Shown here: positions 8,795 through 16,904 of the stretch, in pieces
How positions within the stretch are numbered: the first letter of the stretch is position 1
Layout of the letters: each line of letters starts with the position of its first letter
Assembly: GCA_049791675.1 (NCBI GenBank)
Contig: JBARAD010000354.1
Coordinates: forward strand, 1-64,000
DNA length: 64,000 nucleotides
From: Chryseosolibacter sp049791675
GTDB lineage: Bacteria; Bacteroidota; Bacteroidia; Cytophagales; Cyclobacteriaceae
Direction of reading: 5' to 3'
The notes under the pieces: model-generated
What the model was told of the DNA's origin: nothing
Databases searched by the model: none
What the model saw: only the letters and a program-made list of their open reading frames with translations
Made by a program: the position numbers and the translations under genes

Positions 8795-9781
8795 ATGAAA
8801 AGAATTGCCATTGTCGGTCCTATTCCGAGGGATCATATCGTCACCCACAAGGGTGACCTCATCCAGAAATGGGGTTGTGTAGCCCATCCGGTAATAGCGT
8901 TATCGACTATGGCTGGAGATGCCATTGAGATTGTTCCCGTTTCTCACGTCAGGGTTACGGATCAGGATAACGTCAAAGAAGTATTTCATGGTTATCAAGG
9001 TATCAATCTGGAACATATCACCTGTAAGAACGATCAGGGTGATGTGATCAGTTTGCGGTTCCTGGATTTGAACAACCGGGTCGAGCGTCAGACCGGTTTT
9101 ATGGATCCCATCGTCCCGGCGGATTTTGCCGAGCTGCTCGATTGCGAGGTCTTCATTTTTATCCCCATCAGCGACTACGAAATTTCGCTCGACGCCCTGC
9201 AGTTCATCAAGAAGAAAAGAAAAAAGAGCATCATTATTTTCGATGCTCACGGGCCGACCACGGCGTGTCTGTTCAAAGGTGAAAGACAGCGCAAATTCTG
9301 GTTAGACCGCGACCTCTGGCTTCCCTACATCGATGTGCTGAAGATGAACATTGAAGAAGCACATGCGTCCTGGTTCAAGAAAGAATACGAAAGTTCTGAT
9401 TTTGAAAAAGATATTTCTCCAGAAGAGATGCGGCAATTTGCCGTGCATTGCCTTGATAAGGGGGTAAAGTGTGTCTGCATCACCATGGATTCCAGGGGCT
9501 GTATGGTTTATTATAACACGGCTGGAAAATTACACGAGACCATGGTGCCCGCCGTCCCGGTCGAGCATGTGATCGATACTACGGGTTGCGGCGATTCATT
9601 CGCGGGGGGTCTGGGATTCGGTTTGCTGCAGGATCCCAAAGACTATATCGCGGCGGTCCGATATGGAAATACACTGGGCGCGCTGCGGACGCAGGGAAAG
9701 ACATTCGCTGTCTTTAAATCCCTGGCGGAAACCAATCAGATCATTGAGAGAACGTATGGGGCAGTTCAAAGTCTTTCGTAA
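8795..9781 (+). CDS. PfkB-family carbohydrate kinase
   Basis: 328 residues. The C-terminal signature DTTGCGDSFAGG contains the catalytic base D267, and the anion-hole glycines are intact. IAIVGPIPRDHIV at the N-terminus and IIIFDAHGPTT in the middle fit the ribokinase fold. The canonical early PfkB signature with a GG motif is weak here (KWGCVAHPVIALSTMAGD), so the sugar-binding half is unusual and the substrate cannot be guessed from it. It starts 1 base after the ROK kinase stop, which indicates translational coupling. It probably acts on a sugar or sugar derivative in the same alpha-glucoside pathway. Confidence 0.85.
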   Translation: MKRIAIVGPIPRDHIVTHKGDLIQKWGCVAHPVIALSTMAGDAIEIVPVSHVRVTDQDNVKEVFHGYQGINLEHITCKNDQGDVISLRFLDLNNRVERQTGFMDPIVPADFAELLDCEVFIFIPISDYEISLDALQFIKKKRKKSIIIFDAHGPTTACLFKGERQRKFWLDRDLWLPYIDVLKMNIEEAHASWFKKEYESSDFEKDISPEEMRQFAVHCLDKGVKCVCITMDSRGCMVYYNTAGKLHETMVPAVPVEHVIDTTGCGDSFAGGLGFGLLQDPKDYIAAVRYGNTLGALRTQGKTFAVFKSLAETNQIIERTYGAVQSLS

Positions 9782-9894
9782 CGGTCTGCACCGCTTTTCC
9801 AGTAATGAGACCGTTGACGGTTCACTGTCAATCGTGGGCATGGCTGCGTCGCTGAAAATCAGCTGGCGTTTTTGGCATTGTAAAATTAAGACTA

Positions 9895-10560
9895 TTGAGC
9901 GTGATCAAAGGATGCATATTTGACCTGGATGGAGTAATTGTTGATACGGCACATTATCATTACCTGGCATGGAAACGATTGGCGGACGAACTGGGGTACA
10001 AGCTGACACTGCAGGAGAATGAACAATTGAAGGGCGTGAGCCGCATGGAATCGCTGAAGATCATTCTTTCACTTGCAGCAATAACTTTCAAGAACGGGGA
10101 ACTGGAAAGGCTGGCAGACAAAAAAAATGGTTGGTTTAACGAATATGTTGAACGCATGACGCCGGAAGAAATATTTCCCGGAGTGAAAGAACTTATCCGG
10201 GATCTGAAATCAAAAGGCATTAAAGTGGGCCTGGCCTCCAGCAGCAAGAACGCAAAGACTGTGATCCGCCTGTTGCAGATCCAGGATGAATTTGATGCCA
10301 TCGTCGATGGCAACATGATCCTCCATACGAAGCCTCATCCCGAAATATTTTTAACGACTGCGGCGAAACTTGCATTGGAGCCGCGTCAATGCGTGGTCAT
10401 TGAAGATGCAGAAGCAGGTGTTGAGGCCGCGCTTGCAGCGGGTATGAAGTGTATCGGAATCGGATCGCCGGAATTGCTGCACCGGGCAAATAAAGTTTTC
10501 TCCCGGACGTCACAGGTAAACATTGCCACCCTGCAAAGTCTGGAGGCGGTACAAAATTAA
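9895..10560 (+). CDS. pgmB: Beta-phosphoglucomutase (HAD superfamily)
   Basis: 221 residues. It converts beta-glucose 1-phosphate to glucose 6-phosphate. HAD motif I is IFDLDGVIVDT (nucleophile D10, acid/base D12). The cap contains KGVSRMESL, the substrate-contact loop of beta-phosphoglucomutases. Motif II is the Ser cluster GLASSSKN, motif III Lys is in KPHPEIF, and motif IV is VIEDAEAGVEAA. The start is non-ATG: TTG at 9895, or GTG two codons later. Its position just before a GH65 phosphorylase, which releases beta-glucose 1-phosphate, confirms the role. Confidence 0.93.
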   Translation: MSVIKGCIFDLDGVIVDTAHYHYLAWKRLADELGYKLTLQENEQLKGVSRMESLKIILSLAAITFKNGELERLADKKNGWFNEYVERMTPEEIFPGVKELIRDLKSKGIKVGLASSSKNAKTVIRLLQIQDEFDAIVDGNMILHTKPHPEIFLTTAAKLALEPRQCVVIEDAEAGVEAALAAGMKCIGIGSPELLHRANKVFSRTSQVNIATLQSLEAVQN

Positions 10561-10596
10561 AGCGATGGTTAAACTCCTGAATGATTATCAAACGAT

Positions 10597-12885
10597 ATGA
10601 AGAACTATCTTAAGCACCATGAGTGGCAGATCATTGAAGAAGGTTTTGATCCGCACTACAACAAGATTTCGGAAAGCGTCTTCAGCATCGGAAACGGACG
10701 CATGGGGCAGCGCGCGAATTTCGAGGAAGATTATTCAGGAGAAACCCTGCGGGGAAGTTATGTGGCAGGCGTTTACTATCCCGATAAGACACGCGTGGGA
10801 TGGTGGAAGAACGGCTATCCAGAATATTTTGCCAAGGTGCTGAATGCCCCTAACTGGATCGGTATCCATGTCAGTGTCGACAGCCAGAAGCTTGACCTGG
10901 CCAAATGCAAGGTAGAGGGTTTCCGACGGGTACTGGACATGCGCACCGGATTGCTCTCACGAAGTTTTGCTGCTACCTTCTCCGACGGAAAGAAAGTAAA
11001 GGTTGAATCGAAGCGGTTTTGCAGCATGGCACAGGGGGAGATCGGGGCCATCCGGTATTCCATTACACCGCTAAACTTCTCCGCGAAAATGACATTTTCC
11101 ATATACGCCGATGCGGACGTTGTCAATGAGGATGCGAACTACGACGAAAAATTCTGGGAAGAAGTATCCAAGGAAGCTACTGAAGGCAGGGCGCTGGTAA
11201 CGGCGCAGACGAAGAAGACACTTTTTCATGTCACTACAGGAATTCATTACGTCATTGAGACAGATGGGAAAAAAGCGGTGGTCGACCGGATCAATGTCGA
11301 GAAGCGCGAAAAATATGCGGGCAACGTCGTACAGATGAACGTAAAGGAAGGGGCGGAAACGGTGATTTATAAATACGCCGCCGTTCTTTCGTCCGAGAAC
11401 CACCCCAAGGGCCAACTGGTCAGGCATTGTCATCAGGTACTGGACGAAGCTGTCGCGAAAGGCTTTGATAAGCTTTATGAAGAACACGCAAAGGTGTGGG
11501 AACATAAATGGGGAGAATGCGACATCACGATTGAGGGCGACGTGGCGGCTCAGCAGGGTATCCGTTTTAATATCTTTCAGCTGACCCAGACCTACACAGG
11601 TGAGGATGAACGTTTGAACATCGGTCCGAAAGGATTTACAGGAGAAAAATACGGTGGAAGCACCTATTGGGACACAGAGGCGTACTGTCTTCCATTTTAT
11701 CTCGGAACTGCCGAGCAGAAGGTGGCCAGGAACCTGCTGGTGTACCGGTACAAGCACTTGCAGAAGGCGATTGAAAACGCCCGGAAACTCGGGTTCACCG
11801 ACGGCGCGGCGCTGTATCCGATGGTAACCATGAATGGCGAGGAATGCCATAATGAATGGGAGATCACTTTTGAGGAAATACACCGCAATGGAGCCATAGC
11901 CTTTGCGATATTTGATTACATCCGCTATACGGATGATGAACAATATCTCTCGGAATACGGTCTTGAGGTGCTCATCGGCATATCCCGGTTCTGGACCCAA
12001 CGCATCAACTGGTCCAGCCACAAGAATAAATATGTGATGCTGGGGGTGACGGGGCCGAACGAATATGAAAACAACGTCAGCAACAACTGGTATACGAATA
12101 CGATCGCCGTATGGACATTGAAGTATACGCAACAGGCTATCGACTTTGTCAGGAAAGATAATCCGGATCGCTTCCAGGAAATTGTCAGGAACACTTCGTT
12201 CAATGAAGGTTCGGAGGTAGGCAAGTGGAAAGACATCGTTGAGAAGATGTATTATCCGGCCGATGAGAAGCGCGGCCTGTTCTTGCAGCAGGATGGATTC
12301 CTGGATAAGGAATTGTTAAAGGTAACCGACCTGAAGCCTGAAGACAGACCGATCAATCAGAAGTGGTCGTGGGACAGGATCCTGCGCTCGTGCTTCATCA
12401 AGCAGGCGGATGTGCTGCAGGGACTGTATTTACTGGAGGATGAATTTACCGTGGCGCAGATCAGGGAGAATTTTGATTTTTACGAACCGATGACGGTTCA
12501 TGAGTCATCGCTGTCTCCGTGTGTTCACGCCATCCTCGCATCGAAGCTTGGTTACAAACAAAAGGCGTACGAGTTCTACCTGCGAACGGCGCGACTCGAC
12601 CTTGACGATTATAACAATGATACTGAAGATGGATGTCACATCACGAGCATGGCCGGAACGTGGTTGAGTGTGACGAAGGGCTTTGGCGGCATGCGGATTA
12701 AGGATGGCAAGCTCTCATTTAATCCCTTTTTACCTGAGCAGTGGAAATCCTATTCATTCCGGCTCGAGTTCCGGGACAGAGTCATTAAAGTGAAAGTGAC
12801 GAGGGAAGGAACGCAGACCATGCTGGAGTCAGGTGAGCCGATGGATATCTATTTGAAGGACGAGGTCGTGCATTTGAAGCGGTGA
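10597..12885 (+). CDS. GH65 disaccharide phosphorylase (maltose/trehalose-type)
   Basis: 762 residues, the usual length for GH65. It phosphorolyses an alpha-glucoside to beta-glucose 1-phosphate plus a second sugar. Features seen: the N-terminal beta-sandwich (SVFSIGNGRMGQRANFEEDYSG), the (alpha/alpha)6 barrel with GGSTYWDTEAYCLPFYL, and the general-acid box TGPNEYENNVSNNWYTN with predicted catalytic E489, close in position to the acid of characterised maltose phosphorylases. The C-terminal sheet domain ends the protein. No signal peptide, so it is cytoplasmic. Maltose is the most likely substrate given the kinases and pgmB, but trehalose, kojibiose or nigerose cannot be excluded. Its stop codon lies inside the first 7-bp unit of the repeat that follows. 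Confidence 0.92.
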   Translation: MKNYLKHHEWQIIEEGFDPHYNKISESVFSIGNGRMGQRANFEEDYSGETLRGSYVAGVYYPDKTRVGWWKNGYPEYFAKVLNAPNWIGIHVSVDSQKLDLAKCKVEGFRRVLDMRTGLLSRSFAATFSDGKKVKVESKRFCSMAQGEIGAIRYSITPLNFSAKMTFSIYADADVVNEDANYDEKFWEEVSKEATEGRALVTAQTKKTLFHVTTGIHYVIETDGKKAVVDRINVEKREKYAGNVVQMNVKEGAETVIYKYAAVLSSENHPKGQLVRHCHQVLDEAVAKGFDKLYEEHAKVWEHKWGECDITIEGDVAAQQGIRFNIFQLTQTYTGEDERLNIGPKGFTGEKYGGSTYWDTEAYCLPFYLGTAEQKVARNLLVYRYKHLQKAIENARKLGFTDGAALYPMVTMNGEECHNEWEITFEEIHRNGAIAFAIFDYIRYTDDEQYLSEYGLEVLIGISRFWTQRINWSSHKNKYVMLGVTGPNEYENNVSNNWYTNTIAVWTLKYTQQAIDFVRKDNPDRFQEIVRNTSFNEGSEVGKWKDIVEKMYYPADEKRGLFLQQDGFLDKELLKVTDLKPEDRPINQKWSWDRILRSCFIKQADVLQGLYLLEDEFTVAQIRENFDFYEPMTVHESSLSPCVHAILASKLGYKQKAYEFYLRTARLDLDDYNNDTEDGCHITSMAGTWLSVTKGFGGMRIKDGKLSFNPFLPEQWKSYSFRLEFRDRVIKVKVTREGTQTMLESGEPMDIYLKDEVVHLKR

Positions 12886-13091
12886 GTGGTCAGTGCTGAG
12901 TGGCGAAGACAGGTGCGTCAGCAAGGTTTGCTTTATCGACGTGTCAAAACTATCTCTGAATTGAAGAAGCCAGGCGATAAAAAGCAAAACCATCGATCGC
13001 ACGCACTACTCACGATTGACGATTGACGTCAACTATGAAAAGCAAAGCCATAGCGACGCACTAACTCACTACTGACCACTCACCACTGACC
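12881..13091. repeat. Spacer bounded by inverted arrays of 7-bp repeats, no gene inside
   Basis: The left array has three heptamers at 12881-12901 (ggtgagt, ggtcagt, gctgagt). The right array has four at 13064-13091 (actcact, actgacc, actcacc, actgacc), which are the reverse complements. The GH65 stop codon is inside the first left unit, and the right array ends about 5 bases from the convergent SGNH gene. The interior has two further attgacg heptamers (13015-13028), an approximate 30-odd-base direct repeat (around 12980-13013 and 13036-13069, each containing aaagcaaa and gcactac/gcactaa), and an inverted pair (ggtttgctttatcg near 12926 with gcgataaaaagcaaaacc near 12974). The folded RNA could stop transcription from both sides. 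Same architecture as 21051-21611. Confidence 0.7.
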
Positions 13092-13095
13092 CCGC

Positions 13096-13767
13096 CTACC
13101 ATCCCATCTTCTCCACAATCCGCTCCACCCAGAGCGCATACATTTTGCCGGAAGGATGAAGACCGTCCTCCGCGATCAATTCGGGATCGGTCAGGCCGTC
13201 GCGTGAAATATCTGTGACATCAATGTAGCGGATCCCGTTCCTTTCGGTGATGGCCTTGTTCACGGCATTAAACGCATCGATCTGTTGTGTTATCTCGCGG
13301 CGTTTATCTTTTCCAAAAGGTGTATAGCCATAATCAGGGATTGACAACACAAATACCTGTGATGCCGAGCCTCCGGCGTATGCGATGGCCGACTTGAGCA
13401 ATGCTTCAAAATCCAGGGCATATGCATCGATGTTTTTCCCCTGATATTGATTATTGACACCAATCAATAAGGAGACGAGGTTGTAATCACTGCCGGGCTG
13501 TTTTGCCTTTAAGGCATTCATGAGATCATCCGTTCGCCAGCCGGTAACTGCAATGATCTCCGGCTTCAGGCACGTGAAGCCGCGATGCGAAAGCGACCCT
13601 GCCAGCTGGACGGGCCATCGTTGAACTTCCGCCACACTTTCTCCGATCGTATACGAATCGCCGAGTGCCAGAAATTTCACCGTTGTTGTTTTCGCGAGAG
13701 ATTGGCCTTCCATAGGGGTTGCATAACAGGTAAATAAACAGAACAAAGAAAAATATAAAAGTCTCAC
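13096..13767 (-). CDS. Exported SGNH/GDSL-family esterase
   Basis: 223 residues from a GTG start. A hydrophobic signal (MRLLYFSLFCLFTCYA) precedes the mature enzyme. Block I is FLALGDSYTIGES with the nucleophile S38. Block II Gly is in GWRTDD, block III is LLIGVNNQYQGK with the oxyanion Asn, and block V is DGLHPSGKMY with the catalytic Asp and His. This is the complete Ser-Gly-Asn-His set of a secreted lipase or acetylesterase. It may deacylate glycans or lipids in the periplasm. It is convergent with the GH65 gene across the heptamer-repeat spacer. Confidence 0.88.
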   Translation of the reverse strand: MRLLYFSLFCLFTCYATPMEGQSLAKTTTVKFLALGDSYTIGESVAEVQRWPVQLAGSLSHRGFTCLKPEIIAVTGWRTDDLMNALKAKQPGSDYNLVSLLIGVNNQYQGKNIDAYALDFEALLKSAIAYAGGSASQVFVLSIPDYGYTPFGKDKRREITQQIDAFNAVNKAITERNGIRYIDVTDISRDGLTDPELIAEDGLHPSGKMYALWVERIVEKMGW

Positions 13768-13956
13768 GATACCGTCAATTTAATCATCCTTACAAGCCCT
13801 GCTGAATTTTTCAACACTCAATATCCCGAATCTGACAGCCCAGCAACCGGCATAGTTTTTTAATTATCCGCTTTAATTAAATCTGACGCTTGCAGGGCTT
13901 AAAGATGACAGCAGGCGAGATTTGAATTAACATAAAATAGTATAAAGCAAAAACGT

Positions 13957-14685
13957 ATGAAACAAACTTTGATCGGAACGAGAGTAATTACAGGCCTGAT
14001 TGTGGCGCTGTGCCTGTTTTTGGGCGCATGTAAAAACATGAACAAGGCTCAGAAGGGGACCTATATTGGTGCGGCGGGCGGAGCGGCAGCGGGAGCAGCC
14101 ATCGGTAAAGCTGCCGGTAACACCGCCATGGGCGCCATCCTCGGCGCAGCGGTGGGTGGAGCGGCTGGTTACGGTATCGGGCGCTACATGGACAAGCAGG
14201 CTGAAGAACTGGAAAAAGATCTTGAAGGCGCTGAGATCGAGCGCGTAGGAGAGGGTATCAAGATCACCTTCCGCGACGGAATTCAGTTCGCATTGAATTC
14301 CGCAGAATTATCTGAAACATCCAAGACGAACCTCAACGACCTGGCAGAGACGCTGAAGAAATATGACGATACCAACATCCTCATCGAAGGCCACACAGAT
14401 GTTACGGGAACACGTGAGTACAACATGGTATTATCAGAAAAAAGAGCCGATGCAGTTTCAGATTATTTGAATGGCCTCGGTGTCCCTGGCAAGCGGATCA
14501 CCACGGAGGGCTATGGTCCTGATCAACCCGTTGCAGACAATGACAGTGATTATGGACGTCAGCAAAACCGCAGGGTAGAGGTTGCTATCTTTGCCAATGA
14601 CAAACTGAAGAAGAAGGCTGAGAAAGGTCAGCTTGGCGAGATCACTGCGGAGGAAGGTACTACGGCCCCTGAAGGAGACAACTAG
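13957..14685 (+). CDS. OmpA-family lipoprotein with glycine zipper
   Basis: 242 residues. The lipoprotein signal ends LFLGAC (lipid Cys at about 25). Next is a glycine-zipper segment (GAAGGAAAGAAIGKAAGNTAMGAILGAAVGGAAGYG, given in parts: GAAGGAAAGAAIGK and AILGAAVGGAAGYG), which can insert in or pack against membrane. The C-terminal OmpA-like domain (about 105-215) has the peptidoglycan-binding pattern LIEGHTDVTGTREYN, LSEKRADAVSDYL and GQQNRRVEV-like DYGRQQNRRVEV. It tethers the outer membrane to peptidoglycan. The gene ends at a strong bidirectional terminator. Confidence 0.92.
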   Translation: MKQTLIGTRVITGLIVALCLFLGACKNMNKAQKGTYIGAAGGAAAGAAIGKAAGNTAMGAILGAAVGGAAGYGIGRYMDKQAEELEKDLEGAEIERVGEGIKITFRDGIQFALNSAELSETSKTNLNDLAETLKKYDDTNILIEGHTDVTGTREYNMVLSEKRADAVSDYLNGLGVPGKRITTEGYGPDQPVADNDSDYGRQQNRRVEVAIFANDKLKKKAEKGQLGEITAEEGTTAPEGDN

Positions 14686-14710
14686 TATCAACCACCCGTA
14701 TTAAATGAAT

Positions 14711-14742
14711 AAAAAAAGGGACGCTTGCGCGTCCCTTTTTTT
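14711..14742. terminator. Bidirectional intrinsic terminator
   Basis: Stem gggacgc (14718-14724) pairs with gcgtccc (14729-14735) around a ttgc loop. It is preceded by seven A and followed by seven T, so it can end transcription of both the OmpA gene and the convergent MFS gene. Confidence 0.9.
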
Positions 14743-14746
14743 AAGA

Positions 14747-15979
14747 TTAACGGTGCACGGCAGCCTTCGCGGGTGCAGCGGTTTTCCTGCTGCGCACCCA
14801 GAAGAGAAGGATGACGAACAATACAATTAATATCAGGGGAAATACCAACATTTTCTGAAGGGTCGCCTGACCAGCCGCCAGTTCGAGGGCATCACCCTGC
14901 AAACCGGAAGAAGCTGCTTCCGCACCAGCTTTGTCGATCCAGCCGCCGATGACCGGCTGCCACATGGACGAAGAGAACATGCCAAACGCACCTACAACGG
15001 ACATACCGATCGCGCCACTCAACGGAATTTTTTCTGCGGTAAAACCAATCATATTGGGCCAGAAATAACAAACACCCATCGCAAATATTATTGCAGCGAC
15101 ATACGCCATGCCGCCTGTTGAAATGCTGAGCATGAAAATTCCGAGCGCCGTCAGGATTGCGGAGCCCAGCAGCACGCCAGTCTGATCGAACCTGTGAACG
15201 AAGTCACCGCCAAAATATCTGCCGAAAGCCATCAAGCCGGTAATGAGTGCGAGGATCACCATTGGTTCCGCTCCGCTTTTTGCCAGTACCAATTGGGCCC
15301 ATTGGGTAGGTCCGAATTCAGAGATCGCTGTAAGCGTCATGCACAAACAAATGAAAAGGAACAGCGGCGTGATCATGGCTTTCAGATTAACGCCGAGCGA
15401 TGCACTTTCCTGCCTGGGCTCGGGGAACGACTGTCCGTAGAACAGATATGCATAGATCACAGTCGGGATCAGGATAATCCAGATTTGCGCCTCCCATCCC
15501 AGATTCATCTTTGTCATGGCGAGGGATACCAGGCTTCCCAATACAATACCGCCGGGAAACCACATGTGAAACCGGTTGAGCAGCGTATTCATCACCTTGC
15601 CGCTATAGGCCGATGCAATCATCGGATTACAGGCTGCTTCGGTACATCCATTACCGAGTCCAATGAATAACGTCGAGATCAGGAGACCTACATAGCCACC
15701 GGAATAAATTGTCATGATGATACCAATGGTGTGGGCAACAAAGGCAAAGATCATGATCCTTTTTGGTCCCAGTGAACTGTAAAATATACCACCCAGAACC
15801 ATTGATATCGGGAATCCTAAAAACCACATCTGGTTGATGAAACCAAGCTGTGTGGCACTCAGGTTAAAAGTTTCTCCCAGCTGTGGCAGAATCCCAGCCC
15901 TTATGCTAAAGGAAAAGGCAGTTGTGATTAATGCAAAACAACTACCGTAGAAAAGCCTTTTACTGTTTTGATCATTCAT
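14747..15979 (-). CDS. MFS sugar transporter (FucP-like), probable xylose locus member
   Basis: 410 residues with about 12 transmembrane segments. FIGLGNGCTEAACNPMIASAYSG resembles the fucose/glucose-galactose:proton symporter group of the MFS, where a similar helix-5 motif carries substrate contacts. It lies downstream of the Nudix-like regulator on the same strand, 133 bases apart, in a locus divergent from xylB-xylA. This makes a pentose or hexose symporter likely. Xylose is inferred from context only. Confidence 0.8.
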   Translation of the reverse strand: MNDQNSKRLFYGSCFALITTAFSFSIRAGILPQLGETFNLSATQLGFINQMWFLGFPISMVLGGIFYSSLGPKRIMIFAFVAHTIGIIMTIYSGGYVGLLISTLFIGLGNGCTEAACNPMIASAYSGKVMNTLLNRFHMWFPGGIVLGSLVSLAMTKMNLGWEAQIWIILIPTVIYAYLFYGQSFPEPRQESASLGVNLKAMITPLFLFICLCMTLTAISEFGPTQWAQLVLAKSGAEPMVILALITGLMAFGRYFGGDFVHRFDQTGVLLGSAILTALGIFMLSISTGGMAYVAAIIFAMGVCYFWPNMIGFTAEKIPLSGAIGMSVVGAFGMFSSSMWQPVIGGWIDKAGAEAASSGLQGDALELAAGQATLQKMLVFPLILIVLFVILLFWVRSRKTAAPAKAAVHR

Positions 15980-16112
15980 AGTGAGGAATAGTTAGGTTGT
16001 TTGGTTGTCGGTGTTTGGTTTAACAGGATTGAATATCTGAGTAATTTCTTTGATCTGCAAGTGTCTTTTTATTTTGATCTGAACGGTGATGAATTATTGA
16101 CTGCAAGACTTT

Positions 16113-16808
16113 TTACACTTCAAAAGTAAAACCGCTCTCCTTCAGCTGTTTGTAAATCTTCTTGTCGAACCGGTAGAAGTTTGCGGCGCGATGGGAAACG
16201 TCGCGTTGTTTTTCATCACACGGAACCAACAAATTCATATTCAATAATTTCCGTCTGAAGTTCGGCTTATCCATTTCAGTTTCAAGAATGGCCTCATACA
16301 ATTTCTGGATGTCGTGCAAGGTGAATTTTTTTGGCAGGAGGTTAAATCCGATGGGTTCATGCCTTACTGTATGCTGCAGATGTTGAAAACCTGTCTTGAG
16401 TATCTTGTTGTGGTCATAGGGAAGCCGTGGAAGGTCATGTATTTTAAACCACTGCGCATCCGAGGCTGTAAACCCTGCGCTGAGCGCGTAATTATCTGCG
16501 TTGATGAGCGCATAGTAGGCGATGGTAATAACCCTTTTTCCCGGATAACGGTCGACTTCGCCAAAGGCGCCAAGCTGTTCCAGGAAAATATTTGAAACAC
16601 CTGTCAGGGAGGTAAGCAATCTGGCTGCCGCCTGGTCAATGCCTTCGTTATAACGAATCCAGCCGCCGGGAAGCGCCCACTTTCCTTTGCTGATACCCTC
16701 GGCATGTTTGATCAGCAGCACATCGAGCTCGCCGTGCCGGAAACCAAAGATCAGGCAATCTATTGACAGCGCTTCTATGATATCTTTGGTGAAACGGGTT
16801 GAAGACAT
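16113..16808 (-). CDS. Nudix-like transcriptional regulator (NrtR/AraR type), catalytically dead
   Basis: 231 residues. The N-terminal half has the Nudix fold (IDCLIFGFRHGELDVLLIKH, then KWALPGGWIRYNEGIDQAAARLL). The Nudix box should end RELxEExG, but here it reads RLLTSLTG, so the metal-binding Glu pair is missing. The C-terminal half (about 150-231) is a winged helix typical of this family (FTLHDIQKLYEAIL, NFRRKLLNM, HRAANFYRFDK). In Bacteroides a related Nudix-fold protein, AraR, regulates arabinose genes. The divergent position to xylB-xylA suggests a xylose-responsive repressor here. Family known; effector inferred. Confidence 0.85.
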   Translation of the reverse strand: MSSTRFTKDIIEALSIDCLIFGFRHGELDVLLIKHAEGISKGKWALPGGWIRYNEGIDQAAARLLTSLTGVSNIFLEQLGAFGEVDRYPGKRVITIAYYALINADNYALSAGFTASDAQWFKIHDLPRLPYDHNKILKTGFQHLQHTVRHEPIGFNLLPKKFTLHDIQKLYEAILETEMDKPNFRRKLLNMNLLVPCDEKQRDVSHRAANFYRFDKKIYKQLKESGFTFEV

Positions 16809-16859
16809 GCTGTAAAAGTGACTTAACGAGGGTTAAGGTATAAAATAAATGGATAAATT

Positions 16860-16876
16860 ATGGTCAAATTGACTAT
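16860..16876. promoter_or_regulatory. Palindromic operator candidate between the regulator and xylB
   Basis: GTCAAATTGAC (16863-16873) is a perfect 5+1+5 inverted repeat. Extending to 16860-16876 gives atgGTCAAATTGACtat with one mismatched pair. It lies in the 96-base divergent spacer, 29 bases before the xylB start, where the Nudix-like regulator would be expected to bind. Confidence 0.45.
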
Positions 16877-16904
16877 TTGTAATATTATTGTTTGAAAATT
16901 ACCT

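Noticed and set aside
11071..12132. Long minus-strand open frame (353 codons) opposite the GH65 gene
   Set aside because: It lies wholly inside a confidently assigned coding region, has no family motif, and arises from codon bias on the opposite strand.
16874..16894. Bacteroidota -33/-7 promoter for xylB (TTTG ... TTTG)
   Set aside because: The spacing and TA dinucleotide do not fit, and the -7 element would be only about 10 bases from the start codon.
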